Of a stretch of DNA of 64,000 nt, positions 43,692 through 53,300 are shown in pieces. This stretch comes from Streptomyces radicis (lineage in GTDB: Bacteria; Actinomycetota; Actinomycetes; Streptomycetales; Streptomycetaceae). The notes beneath the pieces were generated by a model that had not been told where the DNA came from, made no database searches, and was given only the letters and a program-made list of their open reading frames with translations. The first letter of the stretch is position 1, and each line of letters opens with the position of its first letter. The stretch is taken from positions 233,909-297,908 of the forward strand of contig NZ_RBDY01000006.1 of assembly GCF_003626575.1 (NCBI RefSeq), in the 5' to 3' direction. The position numbers were made by a program, and so were the translations under genes.

Positions 43692-44336
43692 TCAACCCGG
43701 CTGGGCGGCCACCCGCCCAGGGAGCCCGAGGAGCGTCGCCACCCGCGCCACGGTGGCGGTCGGGTCGCCGTGCGGGTCGGCATGCACGGTGGTGATGTCA
43801 CACGCGCGCGCGGGCGGCAGATTGACCGGGGCATCGTCCACGAACACGCATTCGGCGCCCGTCAACCCCATGCGTTCGAGGACGCGTTGATAGATCACGG
43901 GGTCGGGCTTCGCGATGCCCTCGCGCTCGGAGATGACCGCCACGTCGAACAGGTCCCAGACGCCCACATGCCCGTACGGGTCATACGGGTCGAGGCCGAA
44001 GCTGTTCGACAGCATCGCCACCGTGAGCCCGGCCTCCCGCGCCTCCCGCGCGAGCGCGACCATCCCCGCGGCGGGCCTGACCCCCGCCCAGGCGCGGCCC
44101 ATCAGGTTCTCGGGGGCGACGCCGATGAGGCGCGCGGTCGCGGCGTTCCACTCCTGCTGCGAGAGCGCCCCGCGCTCCAACTCCCGGTAGAGCGCCCGCC
44201 CTTCGGGGTGCTCGCCCAACGTCGTGGCCCACGCGTCCGCGGGCAGCCCCTCCGCCGCGGCCCACGCGGCGACGGACTCGCGCACGCCCTCGGTCAGCAC
44301 TCCCCCGAAGTCCAGGATCAGCCCCCGGTACGCCAT
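43692..44336 (-). CDS. HAD-superfamily hydrolase
   Basis: 214 residues from ATG 44336. HAD motif I is atypical but recognisable: GLILDFGGVLTEG (nucleophile D10; second acidic residue replaced by G, as in many DFGGV-type HADs). Motif II is MLSNSFG, motif III KPDPVIYQRVLERMG, motif IV CVFVDDAPVNL. A helical cap lies between I and II. These hydrolases act on phosphosugars, haloacids or nucleotides; the substrate cannot be inferred. It is convergent with the zinc-ribbon membrane protein. A short GGCCCGGGCT repeat pair lies in the 45-base gap. Confidence 0.9.
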   Translation of the reverse strand: MAYRGLILDFGGVLTEGVRESVAAWAAAEGLPADAWATTLGEHPEGRALYRELERGALSQQEWNAATARLIGVAPENLMGRAWAGVRPAAGMVALAREAREAGLTVAMLSNSFGLDPYDPYGHVGVWDLFDVAVISEREGIAKPDPVIYQRVLERMGLTGAECVFVDDAPVNLPPARACDITTVHADPHGDPTATVARVATLLGLPGRVAAQPG

Positions 44337-44503
44337 CCCCGCCCCTTCCCTCGACGCCCGCCCGGGCGGGCGGCCCCTCCCTGGGAGCATTCCCCGCACG
44401 GGCGCGTTCAGCCGGTGGGGGGATGTGACGCGGGCGGCCGGTGACGGAAAGTCATCATGAACGCATGCCCTCGGAGGTGTCGACAACCCATCGGCGGCTC
44501 CGA

Positions 44504-44530
44504 TGTCTCCTGTGTCTCCTGTGTCTCCTG
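44504..44530. repeat. three tandem 9-bp repeats
   Basis: TGTCTCCTG repeated three times without mismatch (44504-44530), 47 bases before the YCII-domain start. It could be a binding site or simple slippage. The 44337-44577 gap has no gene. Confidence 0.75.
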
Positions 44531-44577
44531 TGAGAGCCGCCCCGCCAGGGGCGGCGCCCCAACGGAAAGGGATCGTC

Positions 44578-44994
44578 GTGAAGTACATGCTCATGGTGCT
44601 CGGCTCGCAGGCTGGCTACGAGGCGCTGCGCGGGAAGGCGTCCGAGGGGAACCCCGCCTGGGCCCCCGAGGAGATCCAGGCGATGCTCGACCACATGGCC
44701 GCGATCAACAACGACCTCGCCGAGTCCGGGGAGTTGATCGACGCCAACGGCCTGAGCGAGCCCGCCCAGGCCCGCTGGGTCAGCGTCGCCGACGGCGGCC
44801 AGCCGTTGATCACCGACGGCCCGTACAGCGAGGCCAAGGAGCTGCTCGCCGGGTACTGGGTGCTGGAGTGCGAGAGCCTGGAGCGGGTCACCGAGATCGC
44901 CGCCCGCGTCGCGCGCTGCCCGGAGCCCGCCGGGTCACCGTCCCTGCCGGTCGTCATCCGGCCCATCCCCGACGCCCCCGGCGCGGGCGTATGA
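44578..44994 (+). CDS. YCII-related (DGPF domain) protein
   Basis: 138 residues from GTG 44578, after GGAAAGGGA. Begins KYMLMVLGSQAGYEAL and carries the DGPF-type signature PLITDGPYSEAKELLAGYWVLE. These small ferredoxin-like-fold proteins are nearly always encoded beside an ECF42-type sigma factor, and here the remains of one follow with an ATGA overlap. Precise function unknown. Confidence 0.9.
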   Translation: MKYMLMVLGSQAGYEALRGKASEGNPAWAPEEIQAMLDHMAAINNDLAESGELIDANGLSEPAQARWVSVADGGQPLITDGPYSEAKELLAGYWVLECESLERVTEIAARVARCPEPAGSPSLPVVIRPIPDAPGAGV

Positions 44995-45167
44995 CGCATG
45001 GGCCCGGCCTCGAGGATCTGCCGCGCCGCCACGCGCCGCAGGTCCTCGGCGCCCTGGTGCGCCGATTCGGGCACTTCGCCCCGGCCGAGGACACCGCCCA
45101 GGAGGCGGCGCGTGAGGCGAACGGCCGCGCGCGAAAGCGCCTCAGGCGGCGGGGGTGTAGTCGCTGA
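44991..45167 (+). pseudogene. truncated ECF42-type RNA polymerase sigma factor
   Basis: From ATG 44991 (overlapping the YCII stop) the frame reads LEDLPRRHAPQVLGALVRRF and then a segment ending EDTAQEA, which is the start of sigma region 2 of ECF42 factors. Similarity stops near 45110, and unrelated arginine-rich codons run to a stop at 45165-45167, overlapping a convergent lipoprotein gene. About 360 residues of a normal ECF42 protein are missing, including region 4 and the TPR-like extension. The operon's regulator has therefore been deleted. Confidence 0.75.
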
Positions 45168-45657
45168 TCGTGTAGCACTCCTCGTCGTCGATCGCGTCCC
45201 GGTCGCGGTCGATCGTGATGCCGGACGGCGGGCCCTCGCCCTCGGGCGCGCCCTTCGGGTAGTCGGTGGTGACCTCGTCAGCGCCGTCGTCCCTGGCCTG
45301 TTCGGCGAGGTCGAGCAGACCGGCGATGGTGGGCACGTCGTCGCTGTGGCCGAGGTACGCCTCGGCCGAGACGTCCAACGCCGCGACCTCGACGACCTCG
45401 CCGCCCTCGACGGAGATGTCGAAGACGCCCATCAAGCTCCGCTCGCCGCACATGGATTCCAGGGTGTACCGGTAGGCGTCCGGCTCGGTCCAGCCCGGGG
45501 CGCCGACCTGCGCGCCGCCGCTGCCTTCCCCGCCGCCGCTGCCCTCGTCGCCGCCGTCGTCCCCGCAGCCCGCCAGCGCGAGGCACAGCGCCACGAGGCT
45601 CACCGGGGCCGCCGCCCGTCTCGCCGCGTGTTTCGCCGCCCGTTTCAAGGCCCTCAT
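45142..45657 (-). CDS. lipoprotein of DUF6174 type
   Basis: 171 residues from ATG 45657 (AAGGGA just upstream). Lipoprotein signal with lipobox LALAGC (C31), followed by an acidic Gly/Asp/Ser linker. The mature domain has YRYTLESMCGERSLMGVFDI, GGEVVEV and a C-terminal ITIDRDRDAIDDEECYTISDY, matching the small DUF6174 domain; two cysteines may form a disulfide. Anchored outside the membrane; function unknown. Its 3' end overlaps the sigma-factor remnant on the opposite strand. Confidence 0.85.
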   Translation of the reverse strand: MRALKRAAKHAARRAAAPVSLVALCLALAGCGDDGGDEGSGGGEGSGGAQVGAPGWTEPDAYRYTLESMCGERSLMGVFDISVEGGEVVEVAALDVSAEAYLGHSDDVPTIAGLLDLAEQARDDGADEVTTDYPKGAPEGEGPPSGITIDRDRDAIDDEECYTISDYTPAA

Positions 45658-45715
45658 GTCCCTTCGACGCCCGGGGCCGCCCGCCGGATCCGGGGTCGCC
45701 CGGCGCATGCGCCGC

Positions 45716-45740
45716 TTGACCTTGTCGCGGCGTCAACGTC
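45716..45740 (+). promoter_or_regulatory. MerR-type promoter/operator
   Basis: A -35 element TTGACC (45716-45721) is followed by an imperfect dyad GACCTTGTCGC (45718-45728)/GCGTCAACGTC (45730-45740), the arrangement of MerR-regulated promoters. The start codon of the MerR remnant is 13 bases further on. The operator is intact although the regulator gene is broken. Confidence 0.6.
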
Positions 45741-45752
45741 TTCACTGTCCGT

Positions 45753-45839
45753 ATGCGTATCGGAGAACTCGCCGCGCCGGCCCGAGTCACCACCCGCACC
45801 GTGCGGCACTACCACCGGATCGGACTGCTTCCCGAATGT
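45753..45839 (+). pseudogene. truncated MerR family regulator
   Basis: From ATG 45753, 29 codons read MRIGELAAPARVTTRTVRHY and continue HRIGLLPEC, the textbook MerR helix-turn-helix. The expected following motif (RxxxGYRxY) is absent and the frame continues in low-complexity Pro/Arg codons. The wing, dimerisation helix and sensor domain are missing. The next ~150 bases (45840-45986) show no recognisable gene; the gap between the lipoprotein and SUKH genes holds only this remnant. Confidence 0.75.
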
Positions 45840-45986
45840 CGACCTCACCGGGACCGTCCCGTTCGTCCGCCCGCTGGGCGCGCCCGCCGAGGCGCGCACC
45901 ACCTTCCGCATCTCCGCGGAGCATCGGCGGACGGGGCGCCCCCTCCAAGCAGAGGGCCCCCCGCTCGGCCGCGTCAGCCATACGCC

Positions 45987-47753
45987 TCACCCCCCACCCG
46001 GCCACCCTCGAGAACGCGGCCGCGGGGCCGGATCGGCGCCCAGGAAGCCGATCGAGATCCGCGGGGCGTCCGGCGGCAGAGGCGCGAGCCAGGTGGGCAC
46101 CCGCACCGCGGGCAGGCGCCCTGCGGTGAGGGCGAGGCGCGGCAGCGAGACACCCGACTCCTCGGCCAGGGACGCCAGATAATCCGCCTCGCGACGCCGA
46201 CCACCGGCCGGGAAGAACGGGCCGGGATCCAGGCCCTCGGGTATCGTCCCGGCCCGCGACGGCTCGGCGTCCCAGTCATCCAGCGTGAACCGGCCGGTCT
46301 CGCGCCCATCCTCCGCGAGGGCGACATGGAAGAGGCCGGGCGCGTCGGACCAGACCATGACCGCCCGCGTCCCCCGGGAGGCCGAGGACCCGGGCCCGGC
46401 CACCCGCCGTCCCGGGTGACACGGCTCGGGACGCGACTCGTAGGCGAAGCTCCAGCCGCCCCCGCACGTCCCGACGCGGGCCAGCCCGGGCCGCGGCCCC
46501 GAGCTCCAGCCGCTCACGCCGTGCCGCAGCCGGAACAGCTCCCGCTCGTCGACCGGGTCGAGCAGCGGCCCCTCCCCGACCCGCGCGGCCAACTCCCCCG
46601 GCGGAACGCCCTCGACGAGCACGAGCCGGTACGGCGCGCGCCGTCCCCCGTCCACCAGCCACGCCAGCCCGTCGGGCTCCGCCGCGGGCGGCGGCGTCGA
46701 CGGCACGGGCGCGGCCGCCCCGCCGCGCGGCGTGGCCAGGATCGACCGCCCGCGCTCCGGGGTGATGACGGGCCCGAGCACCGGATCGGCCAGCAGCCCC
46801 ACGGGCGCGAGCAACTCCGCGCCCTCGCGCGGCCGCCACGCGGGCAGCGCCTCGGCCACCACCCGCCACGCGCCGTCGGTGTCCCCCCACCGCGCCAGCT
46901 CACGCGCCGCCGCGACCGCGTCGCCGAAGGGGCCCGGCGGCCGATAGACCTCGGGGACCGCAGGGGCGCGGAACGACGCGCCACGCCCCCGCCCGAGGCG
47001 CCGACCCCGCCACGACCCGCCGCCGCCGCGCGACAGCAGCGCCTCGGCCTCGCCGAGCAGCGCCCTGGCCCGCCGCCGCCCGAACCCGGCCGCCGTCCGC
47101 AGCACCGAGAGCGGCTCCGCCACCTCCCCCGCGAGGCTCGCCCGCGCCGCCTCGTCGACCGCCGCGTCCAGAGCGCGCGTCGTCCCGTTGACGAAGCCGG
47201 GCTCGTCCGCGCGCAGCGCGTGCCACCGCCGGTACAGGTCGCGCATCGCCTCGGCGAACGACGCGAACCGCTCCGGCGGGCTCGCCGCCCAGCCCGCGTA
47301 CACATACGCGGCCCACTCGCCGTCCGCGCCCACGTCGGCCGGGTCGAGCAGCACATCGGTCAGGTCGGACTCGATCGCCAGCTGGAGCGACCGCGCCCAC
47401 AGGTCGGCGGGGAACCCCGCGTCGTCTCCCCATGTGGCGCCGCGGCCATGGGGGTCGCCGTGCCAGTCCACCCGGTCGCTCACGCCGAGCAGCCGCACGA
47501 AGCCGCCCGCGTGCCGCCAGCCGTCGGTGACCGCGAGGAACGACCGGTACGACGGTGGCAGCCGCACCCCGCCGAGCCGCGCCTCCAGCGCCGCTGTCCG
47601 CTCGTCGGACGCCGCGGGGAAGCCCAGCCAGCGCCGCTCGCGCGCCTCCGCGTCGCCGGGCCGCCCGCCGCGCTCCCGGTCCACGGCCTCGACCGCGTCC
47701 GCCCACTCGCCGCTCCACCGTGTCAGGAACGACCGCCACTCCTCGATCTCCAT
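45987..47753 (-). CDS. SMI1/KNR4 (SUKH) domain protein
   Basis: 588 residues from ATG 47753; the ribosome site is weak and GTG 47777 is an alternative. The N-terminal ~150 residues form a SUKH domain: LEARLGGVRLPPSYRSFLAVTDGW, then GGFVRLLGVSDRV and WAASPPERFASFAEAM. The middle is a Gly/Arg-rich linker. A C-terminal domain (about 370-560) with aromatic strands (GWSSGPRPGLARVGTCGGGW, RAVMVWSDAPGLFHVALAED) is unassigned. SUKH proteins include toxin-immunity proteins of polymorphic toxin systems, but no toxin is adjacent. It is divergent from the ThDP enzyme gene. Confidence 0.8.
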   Translation of the reverse strand: MEIEEWRSFLTRWSGEWADAVEAVDRERGGRPGDAEARERRWLGFPAASDERTAALEARLGGVRLPPSYRSFLAVTDGWRHAGGFVRLLGVSDRVDWHGDPHGRGATWGDDAGFPADLWARSLQLAIESDLTDVLLDPADVGADGEWAAYVYAGWAASPPERFASFAEAMRDLYRRWHALRADEPGFVNGTTRALDAAVDEAARASLAGEVAEPLSVLRTAAGFGRRRARALLGEAEALLSRGGGGSWRGRRLGRGRGASFRAPAVPEVYRPPGPFGDAVAAARELARWGDTDGAWRVVAEALPAWRPREGAELLAPVGLLADPVLGPVITPERGRSILATPRGGAAAPVPSTPPPAAEPDGLAWLVDGGRRAPYRLVLVEGVPPGELAARVGEGPLLDPVDERELFRLRHGVSGWSSGPRPGLARVGTCGGGWSFAYESRPEPCHPGRRVAGPGSSASRGTRAVMVWSDAPGLFHVALAEDGRETGRFTLDDWDAEPSRAGTIPEGLDPGPFFPAGGRRREADYLASLAEESGVSLPRLALTAGRLPAVRVPTWLAPLPPDAPRISIGFLGADPAPRPRSRGWPGGG

Positions 47754-47872
47754 GTCACCCAGCGTGACATCCCCCACTGACAATCCGTCCCCGGCCGCCC
47801 GCCGGGCGGTACTTGGGCCGGTCGGCGTAAGAGCGGTTTCGCCCCGTGCCCCATGTGGGATCGGGTGTTCCC

Positions 47873-49645
47873 ATGGCACACCGCATCGCATCGGAAGCCC
47901 TGGTGGAACGCCTCATCGACTGGGGTGTCGACACCGTGTTCGGTCTCCCGGGGGACGGCATCAACGGCGTCATGGAGGCGCTGCGCCGGCACCGCGAGCG
48001 GATCAGGTTCGTCCTGGTCCGTCACGAGGAGTCGGCGGCGTTCATGGCCACCGGCTACGCCAAGGCGACCGGGAAGCTCGGGGTCTGCCTCGCCACCTCG
48101 GGCCCCGGCGCGATCCACCTCCTCAACGGCCTCTACGACGCCAAGCTCGACCATGTCCCCGTCCTCGCCATCACCGGCACCCAGGAGACCTCCGTGCTGG
48201 GCACGGGCTATCAGCAGGAGGTGCCCGTCGAGCACCTCTTCGCCGATGTGTCCTGCTACAACCTGGTGATCAACAACCCCGTCCAGCTGCCCGGCATCGT
48301 CGACATCGCCGTGCGCACGGCCCTCTCGCGCCGCGGGGTGGCGCATCTGACGCTGCCGAACGACATCCAGGTGGCCGACGCGAACGCCGACCCGTGGCGC
48401 CATGTCACCCCGGCGCGCCCACCCGTCACCGCGCCGGTGTACGCACCGGCGCCAGGACTGCCGCGCGCATCCGATCTGCGGAAGGCCGCCGACGTGCTCA
48501 ACGCCGGGCGCAGGGTCGCCATCCTCGCGGGCGTCGGGGCGCGCGGCGCGCGGGACGAGATCCTGGCGGTCGCGGACACGCTCGGCGCCCCGGTGATCAA
48601 GACGTTGCCCGGGAAGGCGGTGATCCCGGACGACAGCCCGTTCGCGGTGGGCGGCATCGGCCTGCTCGGCACCCGCCCCGGCGAGGAGCTGATCGACGAC
48701 TGCGACACGCTGTTCATGGTCGGCTGCAACTTCCCCTACACGCAGCACCTTCCGCAGCCGGGCGCGGTCCGCACCGTCCAGCTCGAGGCAGAGCCGGCGC
48801 GCGCCGGCGTGCGGATGCCGGTGGAGGCGCCGGTCATCGGCGACGCGAAGGAGGGGCTCGCGGCGCTGCTCCCGCTGCTGCACCCCAAGAAGGACCGCCG
48901 CCACCTGGAGAAGTACCAGGAGGCGATGGACAAGTGGCGCAAGCGGATGGAGGCCCTGGAGAACCCCCGCCGCAACCCCGTCGCCCCCCAGCACGTGATC
49001 GGGGCGATCGACGACCTGGCGTCGGACGACGCGATCCTGACGTGCGACAGCGGCACCGTCGCCACGTGGGCGGCGCGGCACTGGACGATCCGCAGGGATC
49101 GCGACTTCTTCATCTCAGGCAACCTTGCCACCATGGCCCCAGGGCTGCCCTACGCCATCGCGATGCAGCACGCGTTCCCCGGGCGGCAGGTCATCGCGTA
49201 CGTGGGCGACGGCGGATTCGCCATGCTGATGGCCGACTTCGTCACCGCCGTCCACGCGAAGCTGCCGATCACCGTCGTGGTCAACAACAACAACTCCCTC
49301 GGCCAGATCCTCTGGGAGCAGATGGTGCTCGGCTACCCCGAGCACGGCGTGCGCTACCAGGAGCCGTTCACCGACTTCTCCGCCTGGGCGCGGGCCTGCG
49401 GCGGCCATGGCCTCAAGGTGGGCCGGGGCAAGGATGTCACCAAGGCGATCAAGCACGCGCTCGGGCACGACGGCCCCTCGCTGGTCGACATCGACGTGGA
49501 CCAGGACGAGCCGCCGATGCCGGGCAAGGTCGAGTACGGGCAGGCGAGGAAGTTCGCGGAGGCGTTCGCGAAGGGCCAGCCGCGCCGCACCACCATCGCC
49601 ACCACGCTGGCCAAGGACCGGATCGAGCAGCTCACCCACAAGTGA
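47873..49645 (+). CDS. thiamine-diphosphate-dependent enzyme, pyruvate oxidase/pyruvate:quinone dehydrogenase-like
   Basis: 590 residues from ATG 47873. N-terminal pyrimidine-binding domain with the catalytic glutamate in VRHEESAAFMATGYAKATG (about residue 52). Central FAD/ADP-binding-like domain (about 190-340). C-terminal PP domain with GDGGFAMLMADFVTAVHAKL and then VVVNNNNSLGQILWEQ, the ThDP motif GDG...NN. The LPGDGIN and GTQETSVLGTGYQQEV segments favour PoxB-like pyruvate oxidases or quinone dehydrogenases over acetolactate synthase. A membrane-binding tail is not obvious. Together with the next two genes it suggests a respiratory bypass oxidising pyruvate and lactate/glycolate. Confidence 0.9.
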   Translation: MAHRIASEALVERLIDWGVDTVFGLPGDGINGVMEALRRHRERIRFVLVRHEESAAFMATGYAKATGKLGVCLATSGPGAIHLLNGLYDAKLDHVPVLAITGTQETSVLGTGYQQEVPVEHLFADVSCYNLVINNPVQLPGIVDIAVRTALSRRGVAHLTLPNDIQVADANADPWRHVTPARPPVTAPVYAPAPGLPRASDLRKAADVLNAGRRVAILAGVGARGARDEILAVADTLGAPVIKTLPGKAVIPDDSPFAVGGIGLLGTRPGEELIDDCDTLFMVGCNFPYTQHLPQPGAVRTVQLEAEPARAGVRMPVEAPVIGDAKEGLAALLPLLHPKKDRRHLEKYQEAMDKWRKRMEALENPRRNPVAPQHVIGAIDDLASDDAILTCDSGTVATWAARHWTIRRDRDFFISGNLATMAPGLPYAIAMQHAFPGRQVIAYVGDGGFAMLMADFVTAVHAKLPITVVVNNNNSLGQILWEQMVLGYPEHGVRYQEPFTDFSAWARACGGHGLKVGRGKDVTKAIKHALGHDGPSLVDIDVDQDEPPMPGKVEYGQARKFAEAFAKGQPRRTTIATTLAKDRIEQLTHK

Positions 49646-49665
49646 CGGGCCCCGGCCCGAGTCAC

Positions 49666-49697
49666 CCCACCCGAGCGACGCGACCCACCCGAGCGAC
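49666..49697. repeat. 14-bp direct repeat before the oxidoreductase gene
   Basis: CCCACCCGAGCGAC at 49666-49679 and 49684-49697 (period 18), between the ThDP gene stop and the next ribosome site. Confidence 0.7.
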
Positions 49698-49717
49698 ACG
49701 AAACGAAGGGCTCACCC

Positions 49718-50344
49718 ATGCGCATCGGCATGATCGGCGCGGGACACATCGGCGCCACCCTCGCCGCCCACCTCACCGACGCGGGCCACGAGGTGGCCAT
49801 CGCCAACTCCCGAGGCCCCGGCACCCTCGAGGACCTGGTCGAGGCGATCGAGGGCTCGATCCGCGCCGTCACGGCCGAGGAGGCGGCGGACTTCGGCGAC
49901 GTGGTCGTCGTCTCCATCCCCTACGGCCGCTATCTCGAGCTGCCCGCCGCCGCACTGCGCGGCAAGGTTGTGATCGACACCTGCAACTACTACCCCCAGC
50001 GCGACGGCGCCGACCCCGAGCTCGACGACGACAGCACCACGTCGAGCGAGAAGATCCAGGAGTACACGCGGGCCCGCGTGGTGAAGGCGTTCAACGCCAT
50101 CTACTGGTACAACCTGCGCGACCGCGCCCGCCCCAAGGGCGCCCCCGACCGCCTCGCCATCCCCGTCTCGGGCGACGACGACGAGGCCAAGCGCACCGTC
50201 GGCGACCTGATCGACCGGATCGGCTTTGACGTGGTGGACGCCGGCAACCTTGCGAGGGGCGGCCGCAAACACCAGCCGGGCAGCCGCGTCTACACCGCCG
50301 AGCTGTCCGCCGACGAGACCCACAGCCTGCTCGACGCGGCCTGA
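49718..50344 (+). CDS. NADP/F420-type oxidoreductase (coenzyme F420:NADP family)
   Basis: 208 residues. Starts MRIGMIGAGHIGATLAAHL, a GxGxxG/A dinucleotide fold, then VAIANSRGPGTLEDLVEAI, DVVVVSIPYGRYLELPAAAL and GKVVIDTCNYYPQRDG. The C-terminal part has VKAFNAIYWYNLRDRARP and LAIPVSGDDDEAKR. The family includes F420-dependent NADP reductases, and streptomycetes make F420, so hydride transfer between F420 and NADP is plausible. It follows the ThDP gene by 72 bases and precedes the Fe-S dehydrogenase by 38, so an operon is likely. Confidence 0.88.
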   Translation: MRIGMIGAGHIGATLAAHLTDAGHEVAIANSRGPGTLEDLVEAIEGSIRAVTAEEAADFGDVVVVSIPYGRYLELPAAALRGKVVIDTCNYYPQRDGADPELDDDSTTSSEKIQEYTRARVVKAFNAIYWYNLRDRARPKGAPDRLAIPVSGDDDEAKRTVGDLIDRIGFDVVDAGNLARGGRKHQPGSRVYTAELSADETHSLLDAA

Positions 50345-50382
50345 GCCGCCGGACGACCGCGGCCCGCCGGAGAGGACGCCCT

Positions 50383-53300
50383 ATGGACCCGATCGACCTG
50401 CCGATGCCCATGGTCCGCCGCCCGCCGGTGACCGCCGACCCGGACGCCCTCGCGTCCGCCCTGCGCGAACGGGTGGACGGCGAGGTGCGTTTCGACGCGG
50501 GCAGCAGGGCCGCCTACGCGACGGACGCCTCCAACTACCGGCAGATCCCCATCGGCGTCGTCCTCCCCCGCACCCCCGAGGCCGCCGCCGAGGCGGTCGC
50601 GGTGTGCCACGAGCACGACGTGCCGCTGCTGTCCCGCGGCGGCGGAACGTCCCTGGCGGGCCAGTGCTGCAACGCGGCCGTGGTGATCGACTGGAGCAAG
50701 TACTGCCACCGCCTCGTCTCGCTCGACGCCGGGCGCCGGGTGTGCGTCGTCGAGCCGGGCATCGTGCTCGACGACCTCAACCGGCGCCTGGCCCCCCACG
50801 GCCTGATGTACGGCCCCAGGCCCGCCACCCACCCCAACTGCACGATCGGCGGGATGATCGGCAACAACTCCTGCGGCTCCACCGCCCAGACCTACGGCAA
50901 GGTCGTCGACAACATCGCGCGGCTCGAGATCCTCACCCACGACGGCCTGCGGATGTGGGTCGGCCCCACCTCAGACGACGAGCTGGCCCGCCTGGTCTCG
51001 GGCAACGGGCGCGAGGCCGACATCTACCGGCACCTGGTGGCGCTCCGCGAGCGGTACGCCGAGCTGGTCAGGGAGCGTTACCCCGACATCCCGCGGCGCG
51101 TCTCCGGCTACAACCTCGACTCGCTCCTGCCCGAGCACGGCTTCGACGTGGCAGGGCTGCTCGTCGGCTCGGAGTCCACGCTGGTCACGGTGTTGCGCGC
51201 CGAGCTCGAGCTGGTGCCGGTCGAGAAGCACACCGCGCTCGTCGTCCTCGGCTACCCCGACATCGGCGCCGCGGCCGACGGCGTCCCCGCCGTTCTCGCG
51301 CACCGCCCGCACACGTTGGAGGGCGTGGACGACCAGCTGGTCACCGACCAGCGGATCAAGCACCTCAACCCCGACGGGCTACGGGTCCTGCCCTCGGGCT
51401 CCGCGTATCTGATGGTCGAGTTCACGGGGGAGACGCGCGAGGAGGCGGACGGGAAGGCGCACGAGCTGTTGAACGCGCTCCCCGACGATGTCGCGCACAC
51501 CTGGTACGACGATCCGCGCCACCAGGCGGAGCTGTGGCTCGTGCGCGAGTCGGGCCTGGGCGCGACGGCCCATGTGCCGGGGCGTCCCGACACATGGGAG
51601 GGCTGGGAGGACGCGGCCGTGCCGCCCGAGCGACTCGGCGACTACCTGCGCGGATACGAGGCACTCTGCCGGGAGTTCGGCTATGGCCGCCCCGCGGTCT
51701 ACGGCCACTTCGGGCACGGCTGCGTGCACACCCGCATCCCGTTCGACCTGGAGACGGCCGAGGGCGTGACGCGGATGCGGGCCTTCGTCGAGCGCGCCGC
51801 CGAGCTGGTCATCGGCCTGGGTGGCTCGCTCTCCGGCGAGCACGGGGACGGGCAGTCGCGCGGCGAGCTGCTGGTGAAGATGTTCGGGCCCGAGCTGATC
51901 GAGGCGTTCGAGCGGCTGAAGGCCGTCTTCGACCCAGGGAACCGCATGAACCCCGGCAAGGTCGTCGACCCCTACCACCTGGACGAGAACCTGCGCCTCG
52001 GCGCCGACTACCGGCCGATGGAGCCGCCGACGGTGTTCGCGTTCCCGGCCGACGACGGCAAGTTCAGCCGGGCGGCGGCCCGTTGCGTCGGCGTGGGCAA
52101 GTGCCGCTCGCTCGAGGGCGGCGTGATGTGCCCGAGCTACCGCGCCACGCGCGAGGAGGAGCACTCCACGCGCGGGCGCGCGCGCCTGCTCTTCGAGATG
52201 GTGCGCAACGACTCGCCGGTCGACGGCGGCTGGCGCTCCACCGAGGTGGCCGACGCGCTGGATCTCTGCCTGGCCTGCAAGGGCTGCAAGACCGACTGCC
52301 CGGTCAATGTCGACATGGCCACCTACAAGGCGGAGTTCCTGCACCACCACTGGGCGGGGCGCGTGCGCCCGCGCGCGCACTACTCGATGGGCTGGCTCCC
52401 CGTGGTCGCACGCCTGGCGGCGCACGCCCCCCGCGCGGTCAACGCCATCACATCCGCCCCCCTGCTGGCGCGCGCCGCCAAGGCACTGGGCGGCATCGCC
52501 CCCGAACGCGACCTGCCCGCGTTCGCCGAGCAGCGGTTCACGGCGTGGTGGCGCCAACGGGGCGAGCCGCGCGGCAGCGGGCGACGCGGCCAGGTGGTGC
52601 TGTTCCCCGACACGTTCACCGACCACTTCCACCCCTCGGTCGCGCGCGCGGCGGTCGAGGTGCTCGAGGCGGCGGACTTCCGCGTCAAGGTGCCCACACG
52701 CGCGGTCTGTTGCGGCCTGACCTGGATCTCCACCGGCCAGCTCGACATGGCGCGCCGCGCGCTCCGGCACACCGCGGCCGTGCTCCGCGACGACCTGCAC
52801 GCCGGGATCCCGGTCGTCGGCCTCGAGCCCAGCTGCGCCGCCGTCTTCCGCGCCGACGCCTCCGAGCTCCTGCCGCGCTCCGACGACATCACGCGCCTGC
52901 GCGACCAGACCCGCACCCTGGCAGAGCTGCTCAACGAGCGCGCCCCCGACTGGCGCCCCCCGCCCGTCGACGCGCGCGCGGTCGTGCAGCGCCACTGCCA
53001 CCAGTACGCGGTGCTCGGCTTCGACGCCGAGCGCGACCTGCTGCGGCGGGCCGGGATCGAGGCCGACATCCTGGACGCGGGCTGCTGCGGCCTCGCGGGC
53101 AACTTCGGCTTCGAACGCGGCCACTACGACGTCTCGATGGCCTGCGCCGAGGCGGCCCTGCTGCCCGCGGTGCGCCGGGCGCCGAAGGACTCCCTGATCC
53201 TGGCCGACGGCTTCAGCTGCCGCACCCAGATCGCCCAGGCCGAACGCGACCGCGTCCCCGCCCACCTCGCCGAGGCCCTGGCCGCCGCGCTCCCCGACCC

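Noticed and set aside
45840..45986. Plus-strand phrase LTGTVPFVRPLGAPAEART after the MerR remnant
   Set aside because: Different frame from the MerR fragment and no recognisable family; may be debris but cannot be supported.
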